A DNA stretch of 64,000 bases from Lepraria neglecta. Taxonomy: Eukaryota > Ascomycota > Lecanoromycetes > Lecanorales > Stereocaulaceae. Positions 24,600-35,858 of the stretch are shown here, piece by piece. Where the stretch lies: contig CM065647.1 in NCBI GenBank assembly GCA_033220425.1, positions 5,890,001 to 5,954,000 of the forward strand, written 5' to 3'. The position numbers and the translations under genes are program-made. Every line of letters begins with the position of its first letter. Positions within the stretch are counted from its first letter, which is position 1. The notes under the pieces are model-generated. The model did not search any database, was not told the origin of the DNA, and saw only the letters and a list, made by a program, of their open reading frames with translations.

Positions 24600-26900
24600 G
24601 CCTAATTAGATATATAGCTCGCGTGTTCTATACTTCCTCTAGCTCTTAAATAATAGTATATAAATCCTCTTCTGTAAATAGCCCGATCCTAAACTATAAT
24701 TTAAGGTACTATAGTAGTTCAATCGTCTTAACTGTAAGGCTATTACGTTAATTACTAATAGTATACTTTGCTCCTAAAAAGACGCGTTCTAGCTCTACTA
24801 AATTCGCTGGTATAGAATAAATATTAATGGCTATCTTTAACAGTAGTAGTAGTCGACGTCGTTATTCTAGTATTATCTACTACTCTATCGCCGTCTAGTT
24901 ATTACTTATAAATAGTAGTTTACTTAAGTATATCTCTAGCTCGTCGCCTATATTCTACTTTTATTTCTTCTTTCTCTATATCTATTTAAGGTAGAAATTA
25001 TTAGTTACTAGTACTTTAGTAGCTTTAGTACTATATTAAGGATATTCTATAGATAAATAGTATATATTTTCCTAGAACTCTCTTAGTACCGGCTTTATAC
25101 TTAGTTACTACTTATCCTCCTAGTCTTTAAAGTATATCTACTTAACTATAGAATTAAGGATAATTACTACGATATATACTAGCGATCTTTCTATCTTATT
25201 CTAGTACTTTAGTATCTTTGTATAGCCTATATATAGAGATTATTTCATTATCTTATAGTAGGTAAACTAGACTAGTACCTTTTTAAAGCGCTTATAGATG
25301 AAATCTATAGTAGAGAGTATATAGTTAAGCGTCGCGGTTTAACTCTTAATTATCTTCGTAGTATTGTAGAATCCTTTTAGAAAGTCACGGATTTGGATTG
25401 ATATCTTCTAATCTTCAGTAGAAAGCGTATTATTTACTAGTTTAGGTTCCTAACTAGTTAATATAATAATTACTATCTTAATCTTCTCGATTGCCTAATC
25501 TAGTATAAGGTACTAAGAGTTCTATCTTATTCTATTATCGCGACGCGATATAACGCTACTACTAAGTACTTTAAATAATTAGATCTACTAAGTACTTCCT
25601 ATAATATAGACGATAATATTATAAAGCTTACCGAGTAGGCCTAGCTTTTGCTAGTAGTTTAGTTAAGTATTAGTAAGAGTAGTAGTTACTATATCTTCTA
25701 GTTATTTAAAATTATTAACTTTTTCCTAAAGAGAAAAGCTTGAATAGTAAGATTAATTATATGTCTATTATAATATAGACGGTATTAATAATAATTATAA
25801 TAAATACCTTGATTATTTAGGGCTCTAGTAATAGCTTTAATAAGCGTATTATTATTCGACGCGTTATCTATAACAAAATATCCTAAGTTACTAGAAATTC
25901 TATAATCTTTCAGTACTTCTAGTAATACTATTACTTAGTTCTCCCCTAAGTACTAGCCCTGAAGTTTAATAAGTACTAGTATTACTACTTGACGCTAAAG
26001 CTTCTTAGTAGTAAAGTGCCCTATAATAGCTAGAATTACTAGGTAATTAGGCGATATCTATATATCGTAGCTAATATAGATATCTAAGACAGCTATAGTA
26101 AAAATCCGATGTAGATATACTTTCCCCTCGGTAAACAATTAATTTACGTAGATTTTAATAGTACTACCAGCGTTTAGGAGTAGCTAATTAGCTAGCGAGC
26201 TAATATATTCAAGAAAAGTCTGAAAGTCTAGATAATAGACGAGATTGAACGTTAGATTATCTACAATAATCTACTAGATATAGAGATACTTAAGAGTCGT
26301 CTTATTAATACTAATTACTAATAGATATAATTATCTCTTCTCCTTCTACTCTTTATTAACTTTAGCTTATTAAAGAAGTATAATATCGATACTAACACCC
26401 TTAAGCTAACGTTTTAGAGCTACTCTAGTAGTAACTAGATCCTATTAATACCTATCTTTTAGATAATTTCTTATAATCGCTATACCTCCTCCTTTTTTAT
26501 ATCTTTTCGGGTAATAGTTATATTTAAAATATAGTATGCCCTGATAGTCCTCGAGGTAATACTACTCGTAGATATCTGATATCGTTGTACGCTCTCTTTT
26601 TTATATATTATTACTAGAGAATTAAGAGACGCTTAATCTAGGGCTAGATATATATAAGTTATCGTCTATAAACGAGTTTTACTTATCTTACTACTCTAGT
26701 TATTCCTCTAGTTCTAGCTCGGCAGCTAATATATTAATATCTACCTACTATTGATTGAATAACGTAGGTATCCTTTCTAATAGTCTAGAGTTTTTAACGG
26801 GTTAAAGAGGAGGACGTAGATAAGGTTAAGATAATTTCTTTGGAATAGCTGGTAGGCGATCTTCTCTATAGCGCGTATTCTTATAAAGGGCGAAAGATAA
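24600..26900 (-). pseudogene. Second hAT transposase (hAT-2), RIP-degraded
   Basis: Minus-strand translation runs from a BED-like region near 26450-26550 (YPKRYKKGGGIAIIRNYLKD), through a middle region with GYFVIDNTSNNNTLIKAI (about 25850), to the hAT C-terminal block near 24700-24830 (INIYSIPANLVELERVF, then TVKTIELLQYLK). It resembles the 18160-20350 transposase in order and wording but is clearly a different copy or family. Stops are nearly all TAG/TAA at expected Gln/Trp. Its terminal repeats and target duplication could not be identified; the element may reach about 24250 and 27180. Confidence 0.82.
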
Positions 26901-27076
26901 GGCTATAGATCTTACTACGATAGTAAACGGGTTTGAAATAGTAGTAGACACTTTAGATAAGACTAATTTATTACTACTAAGGGCTATAGTAGAGGTATAT
27001 ATAGAAAAGTTAATATTTATTAAGGCTTGCGAATAGGAGGAAAAAAATTCAGGGCGAGAAAATCCTAGTACTATAC

Positions 27077-27104
27077 CTATTCGGGTAAGCGCTTACCTGA
27101 ATAG
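27077..27104. repeat. 28-base near-perfect palindrome
   Basis: CTATTCGGGTAAGC is followed directly by GCTTACCTGAATAG, an inverted repeat with one mismatch and no loop. It lies between the hAT-2 coding remnant and the copia-1 LTR. It could be part of the hAT-2 end or of a small MITE; nothing decides between these. Confidence 0.6.
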
Positions 27105-27188
27105 ATAGTCGGCCCTAGCTCCGCCTTACCCGTAGTGCTACTACTAATATTATTATTTATATTAGTAGTTAAAAGGTATAGTACATAT

Positions 27189-27348
27189 TGTAATCCGGTT
27201 GCCTAATTGCTCTTTATACGATTCTATTATCCTTCTCCGCTAGTTATAGGCAGAAGTATTAGCAAATAGATAGAGATGTCTATTAGTACTCTATAGATTC
27301 CTATCTCTTAGCTAGTCAGTTAATTAAGTATTTTCTGCCATTACAATA
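27189..27348 (+). repeat. Copia-1 5' LTR
   Basis: 160 bases starting TGTAATCCGG and ending ATTACAATA; matches 37046-37205, differing by C/T and G/A changes. The 5' copy is the more TpA-rich of the two. Confidence 0.9.
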
Positions 27349-27362
27349 GATTATAAGCCCGG
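27349..27362 (+). other. Copia-1 primer binding site (half initiator-tRNA type)
   Basis: GATTATAAGCCCGG directly follows the 5' LTR. It matches, apart from two RIP-type changes, GGTTATGAGCCCGG at 45229-45242. That sequence is complementary to the anticodon region of initiator tRNA-Met (CCGGGCTCATAACC), the half-tRNA priming known for copia elements. Confidence 0.75.
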
Positions 27363-27429
27363 AGGTTTAAAATAATCTATTTACTACTTCCGCTATACTT
27401 TTTTTTAAAATACTATTATTTAAGATTAA

Positions 27430-29372
27430 CTCCTCCTCCCTCTTACTACTCTACTCTACCCTATCTACCTTCTTATTATAGAGGAAGGATATAGTTTATT
27501 CGTCTTTACCAAGCTTAAAGGCCCTAATAACTTTAAGACCTGGTAGTATAATATATAATTTGCTCTTACTAACGCCCTCCTTATTAAATATATCGATAGT
27601 ACTTATCCTCGCCCTAGCTCTACTCCTAATAGATCTACTAAGGCTATAAAGGCTGAGAGTCTAAGAGATTAGAACTTTTAGGATACTTAGGATAGCCGGG
27701 CCTCTACTCGACTGGGATATATATACTCTTAGGATATCTAGTAGTTCTTAGATATTAAGACGTTATTATCTCGGATATCTATTTAGACCTTAGATTTTCT
27801 AAATAAGAAATTTACCCCCTCAGGACTGGCCGCTAAATAGGCTATATTATCTAAATTATTGTCTATCTCTTATAAAGGCTCTATTACTAATATATTAGCT
27901 AAGTTTAAGCTAGTCTAGATAGAAATAACTAACCTTAATATTAAGGTTAAGGATATTATCCTTCTAATACTTCTTAATAGTCTAGGTTCTAAGTAGAATT
28001 AGTATCGTACTATCCTGAACGAGAAGGCCCGGAAGGATAATTCTATTACTTTCGATAATACTATTAAGGGCCTAATTAATTATAAGTAGGGAATGAAGAA
28101 TAAGGTTTCTACTTACTAGATAAGGACTATATCTAAGTCTAATTCTAATAACTCTTACTACTATTATAGATCTAAGGGTTACTAGAAGCCTTCTTGCTTT
28201 TACTATAAGAAGGACTATTATATCTACTATTAGAAAGGCTATATAGACTATATTTATCCCAATAAGCCTAAATCCTCAGAGGATTCTTCTACTGCTAGCA
28301 AATCTTCTTCTCCGAAAAAGCCGGTTATATCCTACTATCTTCGGCTTATAAATATAGTACTCAGGCTAAATTATAAATACTCCGAATATCTAGATAATTA
28401 ACTCGGGATCGACCGACTATATCTGCGGTGATAGGAGTTAGTTCGTTAGCTATTAAACGGTTAAGGAGAAGATAGTCACCGCTATAAATAAGGTTACTTA
28501 GGCGTTCGGTCGTAGCGACGTTATCTTATCCCTTCTATAGCCATCTAGTAAAGTAAGGCAAATACTCCTCTCTAACGTCCTCTATAGTCCTGTCGACTCC
28601 AATCTTATTAGTACTACTTGTCTAGTAATTGTCATGGACCATCTCTGCTGCCAAGCCATTTAGGGCTGAGGCGCAGATTCTGCAACTCCGTATAGAGGAG
28701 ATCATCTTTTATATTATTCAACCCATCCGATCTCATCGATCCATTATTAGACGTCCGTACCGTAATAGTAATAAAGCATATGAATATATACCTAAACGGC
28801 GTTAACGAGGCCTCTTATATTGTTTTCGGTAGAGAAGTTATTAGATATATAGATATAAAAGAAGATCTATATCAATTTCGTATTACCCCGCCCTATAGGG
28901 CTAAAGCTTGCTTAACTATAACTTCTAACTCTACTATTCACGAGAACTCCATTAACGACAACGTCTACGGTACTACAGGCCTCAATATCGCTACTACGCC
29001 TCCTCAGACCTATACGCAAGCCACTTCTGCAAGCAATAACGAATACCAGTTTGCTTACCTCGCATATAGCAGTCTTCAGAAGGTCCAACATCTCGTCTAG
29101 GGACTATGTCTTCAACGAGAATAGAGACTTAGTCAGGACGACAGGTTAAGGTGTGGAGAAAGAACTACACTCTTTTAGGACCTACTCGATCGATTATGGC
29201 TGAGAAGCACCTGGGAAAACATCTATGGTACGAGATCGTCTCTGCTGTCTGCCACGTGCGGAATAGATATCCTACGAGAGTCCTCGATAACAACGCTGTT
29301 CCCTACTTTGCCTTTAATAGCGAACTGCCTAATATCTCCCATTCCAAGGTCCTTAGGAGTAGGGCTTAGGTG
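27430..29372 (+). pseudogene. Copia-1 gag, protease and partial integrase
   Basis: Plus-strand gag starts near 27500 with FTKLKGPNNFKTW. A degraded CCHC knuckle lies near 28200 and a protease-like stretch near 28400-28620 (SNVLYSPVDSNLIS). The sequence then jumps from a pre-integrase-like part (28780-29100) to WRKNYTLLGPTRSIMAEKHL at 29155 and HVRNRYPTRVL, which is the C-terminal part of the integrase core; the first half of the core, with the DD residues, is missing. From about 28620 rightward the sequence carries few RIP changes. Confidence 0.75.
29365..29372. repeat. Left target-site copy for gypsy B
   Basis: CTTAGGTG precedes the LTR; CTTAGGTA follows the other LTR at 35851-35858. The single difference is a RIP-type G to A. 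Both belong to the same copia codons, so this is a target duplication, although 7-8 bases is longer than the usual 5 for gypsy elements. Confidence 0.75.
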
Positions 29373-29829
29373 TGTTACGAACACGTTGCGTGCTGTGTAT
29401 CGTATATGGATTGATTCTTAATGCGGATGGAGGTACAACAGAGCAAGAGTGTGAAGCAGGCTTCAAGTGATGCTAAGCGGGTCTGGTATATAATCAGATG
29501 ATATATGTTTAGTGCCTAGCCTAAGAGATCTATCGTATATAGTAAACAATTGAATAGCAAGTTAAGCACGATACTCCAAGTGGTGAGTAGTGCTCCGCAT
29601 ATATAGACATACGAAATCCATACCAAGCATTCTTGATCGCACTGATCGCACTGCGCTTATTACGCTCATCCTCTATGATCGCTTTGATCGCACTGCGCTC
29701 ATTACGCTTATCGCTTAGCATGCCAAGCCTTCAGGGTCTATCCGAGTCGGATACCGACTCGTCGACTCGAACCATAACGGGCGCTACGCCTCTTGAGCGC
29801 ATCCCTGATCATATTTCCTGATCCTAATA
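29373..29829 (-). repeat. 3' LTR of copy B (457 bp), little RIP
   Basis: Begins TGTTACGAACACGTTGCG and ends CCTAATA on the plus strand. It keeps about 160 bases (roughly 29630-29797, with several GATCGCACTGCGCT-type repeats) that the 35554-35850 LTR lacks. The missing segment is bounded by similar TTCTTGA/TCTTGAGCGC sequences. Confidence 0.9.
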
Positions 29830-30387
29830 TTAGCTCCCTCTCCCAGATTTCTCGTCCCGAGAAACCATCCATCCTTTATACCACCCCGACGTACTAAACG
29901 TTTAAGCAAGCCGACCGTCCGCCGAACGGAGCTAGCCAGCAAGCTTTCTGAATTCGTAATATAACTATATTCTCGATACGTTACCGGCGGCAAGCAGTAT
30001 CTTATAGATGAAGAATCCGATAGATATTCTAACTGTGTAGGCAGTAGTAGAAAATGCGACCTTATGGTGTCGCCCCTTGAAATACGTCGTATCGAAAAAC
30101 AGCGTAACGAGCTACGTACAGAAGTGAAGGACACGCTGGCCAAGCTAGTATATCTCTAGGCGTAGCTTAATACTATAGAGACCGAAAAGAAGAAGATAGT
30201 AGACCGAGAACTATAGAATATTAAGGAGTTGGAGGAAGACCAGCGGTCTGCTCTAAGTATTCCTGATAACTGGATATTCAACGACTCGTCCGAACAGTTT
30301 GGCTTCCTAGATAGAACCGATTTATCTTCCTTCCTAATCGTTCCCGGAACTCCTATAGAAGGTTCTAGCAATTCCGGAGGTTCCTAA
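29809..30387 (+). pseudogene. Antisense ORF of gypsy copy B with coiled coil
   Basis: On the strand opposite gag-pol, between the chromodomain and the 3' LTR, one frame is open for about 190 codons apart from stops at 29962 and two near 30159-30167 and 30217, all of which fit Gln (CAA/CAG) turned to TAA/TAG. It reads a basic, Pro/Arg-rich start (PPRRTKRLSKPTVRRTE), a heptad-like coiled coil (LEIRRIEKQRNELRTEV and ETEKKKIVD), then an acidic C-terminus (DNWIFNDSSEQFGFLDRTD). An internal ATG is at 30064. The residue mix looks protein-coding. Function unknown; the alternative is a captured host fragment or chance. Confidence 0.5.
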
Positions 30388-33300
30388 GAGGTTCCCAGGT
30401 GTTTTCGGTATCGTCGTACCCTTTCTATTTAACTAGATATTTCTAATTAACCTAATTTAGAATTCTCTCGACTTTAAACTCCGTTTCTTCTTTAATATTA
30501 TAATAAAATATTTCCTGCAAGGGTATATTAGAGTCTACTAGCTCTAAGAGTAAGACTTAGAATACCGGATATACCTTAGCGTCAGGTAGAAGCTCGAGTT
30601 TATAGTTAATAGGTCCCTTTACCTATTTAATTAAGAATAGTCCGACCTTAATATAATCTAGTTTCTTACTTAGTCTCGTAGTTCTTATATTTTTTATTAG
30701 GAGGTATACTTTATCTCCCTCTTTTAGCTAAGGAATATTCTTTCTTTTCTTATTAATTCATTCCTTTAGTTTATAGTTTAAGCTTTTAATAGTCCTTTAT
30801 ATATCTTTATATAAATTCTTTAGCTTATCTACCTTTACTAAGGCTTTTTCTATATTAGGTCCCTCTCTAGGTTATAGAAAAGTATTTATATTCTTTCTAT
30901 AATTAGTAAAGAATAGTATTAGTTTTATTATATCTAATATCTTATTATTATATACTAGTTATACTATTAGAAGTAATAATACCTAGTTATTCTATTTCTA
31001 GTTAACGTAATACCTAAGGTATACTTCTATTATCTGATTCGCACGTTCCGTTTATCTATCTATCTACGGATAGTATACTATTAATATTCTTAGTTTCGTT
31101 CTAACTACTCCGATAAGCGTCTTCTAGTAATTAGATATAAAGAGCTTATCTCTATCTAATATAATTAACTTTAGTATACTATAGTCCCTAATCAACCTAT
31201 CCAATAGTATAAATACTAACTAATCTACTTTATAGATTTCCTTAAAACGTACTATAATAGTATATTTCGTTAGTTTATCTATAATGACTATAATCGAATT
31301 ATAGGTATCCTACGTAGCTAGATCCTTTAATAGTAGTAGCTTGACTATAAAGTCTATTATAATATTATCCTATAGTGATTCTAGGACTAGTATAAACTAT
31401 ATTTGTCTATACTTGGTATATTATATAGCTTTATTCTACTAGTACTCGATATATCCTTTAATATATTATTTAACGCGCGCTCGAAGTTTTGGCGCCGCGT
31501 ATCCCCGTTCTAGGAGTTCTATTATTTTTAATACTCCTAGGTAACCTTATAAAGGGTTATTATAGTAATCCCTAATTACTTCTTTAGTATATTATTTAGG
31601 TAGATAAGTCTTCTCCTAGTATTTAAGTAATATAGTATCTAGCTAATCCTTCTTAAGGACTATTACGAATATATCGTCTTCGTAGGCCCTTACGATCCTA
31701 TTAGTCGTATCTAGTCCCGTTATACGAAGGGTTATAGCTAATACCTAGTATAGTACTAATAATCCGTCCGCTTCTCTCTTTAGGATTAGTCGTTCTATAA
31801 TATTCTTTTCTTCTATATAGTCTAATCGCCTACTAAGGGTATCTACTCGACTATTATCCCTTTTTAGAGTATAGGTTATCTTGAATTTATATTAACCTAA
31901 TAGTTCTAACTATTAAACCTATCTTCTATTTAACTCCTTCGTTATTATAAAGTTAAGAAGATTCTTATAATCTATAAAGATAGTTAGATCCGAGTAGCTC
32001 TCTGCGTATACTCGCCAGTTTTATAATATATAAACTATAGTAAGTAGTTCCTTATCGTATATATTATAGTTCTATTCTACTACTAATATCTTCCTTAAAT
32101 AGTAGATAACTAGATACTACTTTTAGTCTTTTATTTAATATAGGTATACTCCGATTATAAGATCTAAGGTATCTATTTTAATATAGGCCGGTTTATTAGC
32201 CTAAAAGGTATAGAGTACTAGTAGATCCGTATATACTTTCTTTAATATATCGAATAATCTCTATTAGTCTTTTCTCTATATAAATCTAATATCCTTCTTT
32301 ATAATATCTGTTAGAGGTAGTACTTTCTTTAAGTAGCCCTCGATAAACTTCCTGTTAAAGTTAGCGAATCCTAAGAAGCTTTATACTACTTTAACGTCCT
32401 ATAGTATAGACTACTCAGCTATAGCCTTGACCTTTCTAGGGCTTATACTAGTACCTTTTATACTAACTACGAATCCTAGAAACTCTACTAATTCCCTATA
32501 GAATTCATGCTTTTCTAGTTTAAGAAGAAGTTTCGCTTATAATAGATATCTAAGGATATCCTATATATATAAAACGTATTCTTTCTTATTCTCAGAATAA
32601 ATTAGTATATTATCGAGGTACGCTATTACTATTCGATCTAAGTATACTCGTATAATATTATTAATAAGTACTTAGCAGGTTACTAGTGCGTTAGTAAGTC
32701 TAAATAGTATTACTAGATACTTATAATAGCTATATCTTGTTCGGAAGGCAGTTTTCTATTCTTCGCCTTCTTTTATCCAAATTAGATTATATATACCTCT
32801 AAGATCTAGTTTAGTAAATATCTTTGCCTTTCCGAGCTAATTCTATAGCTCTCCTATATTTAGTAATAGATATCTATTCTTAATAGTAATATTATTCAAC
32901 TTTCGATAGTCGATATATAGCCGTAAGCTTCTATCCTTCTTTAGTATAAAGAGGATCGGGTAACCTACTAGTAATTTAGATTCTTGAATAAATCCCTTTT
33001 TAAGGTTCTTGTTAATATACCCGCGAAGTACTTTAAGTTCCTTTTCTAATAATATATAAATAGGTCTAAATATCGGCTATTTGCCAGGTTCGAGTTCGAT
33101 CTTATAATCCTATAGCTAGTACCTAGATAATACTTCTATATTCGTCTCTTCCTCGAATAAGTACGCCTATTTACTATATTCCTAAAGGATAGAGGGTATA
33201 TTAGTTCCTCCCTTACCTCTTACTTTATTATCCTACTAACCCTTACTAGTAACTATAGAGTCGGACTACCCTTTAGTATTATCCTTATTCGAAGCTAAGG

Positions 33301-34530
33301 TAATATATACCTTAATCGGTCTTCGGTTTAACTTCTTATCTACTATTAAACGCTACTAATATATAGATATAATCCTAGTAATATTACCGGATTAATCTAT
33401 CTTGAGTACTCCTCGAGCCTAATCGATTATTAGGTTATACTTCTTTAACCAAAGTATTTCTAAAATTATATAATAGGTAGCTATCCTAACGATATTAAAG
33501 GTAATCTCCTTATAGTAGCGCTGAATTATAATAGGTAACGAAAGTATCTCTTCGTCTACCTTTTCTATTAATAGTATTAACCCGTTAGCTATCTAAAGGT
33601 TATACTACTACGACTTCTTTCGAGTTAGTATTCTAGTTATTCGTACTAAGTCTCGCAAGATAAAGTTTCTAGTAGCTCTAGAATCTATTATCGTAACAGT
33701 CCGCTATCTATTAATAATTACCGGTATCTTTATATATATATCGTATTGCGCGGAATATAGATATTATTTAGGGGTTAATATATTAATCTCTTTATGGCTA
33801 CCCCTGCTATAAGGGATTACTCTTTTCCCGCTTATAGGAGTAGGAATCCTACTTCCGAGTTCGACTATATATATTTTATATAGTTATCGTATAGACAGGT
33901 ATACTATTTTAACTAGTTACAGTTCTTAGAGTATAGGTCGTAGCTCAAGTCCTTTCTAAGTTTCTCTAACTATCTCTTATCACGTCCTAGGAAGAACTAG
34001 TAGATTCTTTTCGTTACGAGATACTATAGATATTTATCTTCCTAATAGTAATTATAGAAGTTATATCCGCAAGGCGGCACTCTTATTAATCCCCTGGGTA
34101 TATTCCTCGGTATACTATACTATATATAGTAAAGCGACGTATATTCTTCCTATAGTATACTCTTGTATCCCTAATAGTTTTAATCTATCCGATAGTCTAA
34201 TAAGGCTTCTTCCTATTTTAGTTCCTTAGAGTTTTCTTCCTTCTTTTCCTTAGATATAGTAGTTTTAGGTATCCTTTCCTTTAGTAGTTATACTTCCTCC
34301 TATTTAGCTTCTAACGTACTAAGGGCTTCTTTCTACTCTAGGTCGGTTCTATCTTCTTCCTAATCCTACTTAGATTCTTCTTCTTAAGCCTTACTACCGT
34401 CTCTAATACTTAGGTCTTCTCTCTAATATTCCCTGATAAGTATATTAAATTTCCCTATAAAATCGTTATCGCCGTTTTTAGATTCTTTATTAAGCTCTTC
34501 TTACGTTATCCTATTATACTAGGAACTAAT
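30375..34530 (-). pseudogene. Copy B pol ending in a chromodomain
   Basis: Collinear with copy A pol. The chromodomain end near 30375-30430 reads YLVK(stop)KGYDDTENTWEPL, with one Trp kept where copy A has TAG. RT is near 32830-32960 (minus), protease near 33500-33760. As in A, most breaks are TAG/TAA at expected Trp/Gln. The polyprotein would have provided protease, RT/RNase H and a chromodomain-tethered integrase. Confidence 0.87.
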
Positions 34531-35490
34531 ATCTTCTTCGACTTTATCCTATACTGGTAGAATCTCCTTAGGCGTACCGTCTATATTATCCTAGGTATAT
34601 ACTTTCTCTAGTACGTTTAGCTACTATTGATATACTATATTTTTCGACTTATAGTCTCTGGCGAAGTAGCCCGGTTTACTATAGCTATAACACGTAAGTA
34701 TTTTCTTTCGGCCCCCTTACTGCTTCTTACCTCTAGCTAGCTCCCTAAAGGCCTGTTTACCTTTTTTCTCCGTAAAGTCTAGTTCTATTAGTACTATTCT
34801 ATAAAGGTCGCGTTCTTTATAACCTAGGTAGTAGCTCTTTGATTTAGCGAAAAAGCTCGAGTATTCTATCCCGCCGACTCCTCCGTTATACCTTTTCTCT
34901 ATAGTCCTTTTAAATAACCTATTATTAATTTTAATTACTTCTCTAATTAGTTTATTAAGGGTATTAATAATAATCCCTAATCTTATAAGTTCGTCTTTAA
35001 TATTATCCTAAAGGCCTCTTCGATATATAGTTATTAATATATTATTATCCTAGTTAGTCTTTACTATATACTATTAAAATTACGTCGAGTACTCTAATAT
35101 CGATTTCTTCTAGGTTAAATACTAAATAGTTTATATTACTATATTAACTTCGTTTAATAGACCGAATATACGATAGATTTTAAGTCTAAATATAGCTATA
35201 CTCTCTATCTATTATTTAATTTCGCCGTCTTCGTCGTTATCTTCTATATATTTCTTTAGGAACGGATTAATCTACTTCTAGGCTCTTCTATATAAATAAG
35301 TAATAGCGAAGGTTAGATATTATTATATAGGTATAAGATCTCCTTAAAACTTTAAGTAGAGTAATATCTAGAATAGCTATCCTTTAAGCTTATCTCTCTC
35401 TCTATAGTATAAGTCGGGCTAGACTATCTTAATATACCTACTAAGTCCTTCGTTAATAGTAGGGTATTATTATCCGCTTCCTCCTCCTAA
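34530..35490 (-). pseudogene. Copy B gag
   Basis: Aligns with copy A gag at 8330-9310. The knuckle region around 34640-34690 corresponds to copy A's YYSYSKPGYF and here keeps one Cys (ACACGT in place of TACTTT on the plus strand). Capsid-like helices lie at about 35050-35400. Stops throughout. Confidence 0.78.
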
Positions 35491-35553
35491 GGAGCTTAGG
35501 GTAGGTACCCTAGGGTCTCTTAGTGTAGCACTTATCCTTAAGGGTACTCAAAG

Positions 35554-35850
35554 TATTACGAATATATTACGTACTATATATCGTATATAGATTGATTCTT
35601 AATATAGATAGAGGTATAATAGAGTAAGAGTATGAAGTAGGCTTCAAGTAATACTAAGCGGGTCTAGTATATAATCAGATAATATATATTTAGTGCCTAG
35701 CCTAAGAGATCTATCGCATATAGTAAATAATTAAATAGCAAGTTGAGCACGATACTCCAAGTAGTAAGTAGTACTCCGCATATATAGACATACGAAATCC
35801 ATACCAAGTATTCTTGAGCGCATCCCTGATCATGTTTCCTAATCCTAACA
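35554..35850 (-). repeat. 5' LTR of copy B (297 bp), heavily RIP'd
   Basis: Starts TATTACGAATATATTACG and ends CCTAACA. Aligned to the 29373 LTR, nearly every difference is G to A or C to T in this copy, and about 160 bases are deleted before CTTGAGCGCATCCCTGATCA. LTRs are identical at insertion, so this copy records the direction of mutation. Confidence 0.9.
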
Positions 35851-35858
35851 CTTAGGTA

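Larger units (their letters stand above)
29373..35850 (-). mobile_element. Chromodomain Ty3/gypsy retrotransposon, copy B, complete and nested in Copia-1
   Basis: LTRs at 29373-29829 (3' LTR in minus sense) and 35554-35850 (5' LTR) enclose minus-strand gag-pol ending in a chromodomain, plus about 540 bases between chromodomain and 3' LTR. A purine-rich tract, GGGAGAGGGAGC on the minus strand, adjoins the 3' LTR as a polypurine tract should. CTTAGGT(G/A) repeats flank the insertion. Copy A at 4167-9775 is a truncated relative. Damage is heavy from 30375 to 35850 and light to the left. Confidence 0.93.

Noticed and set aside
29784-30143. 119-codon minus-strand ORF downstream of the chromodomain
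   Set aside because: It crosses the LTR border, has no domain, and is opposite the plus-strand frame that shows coiled-coil character. It could still be a pol tail, but nothing supports that.
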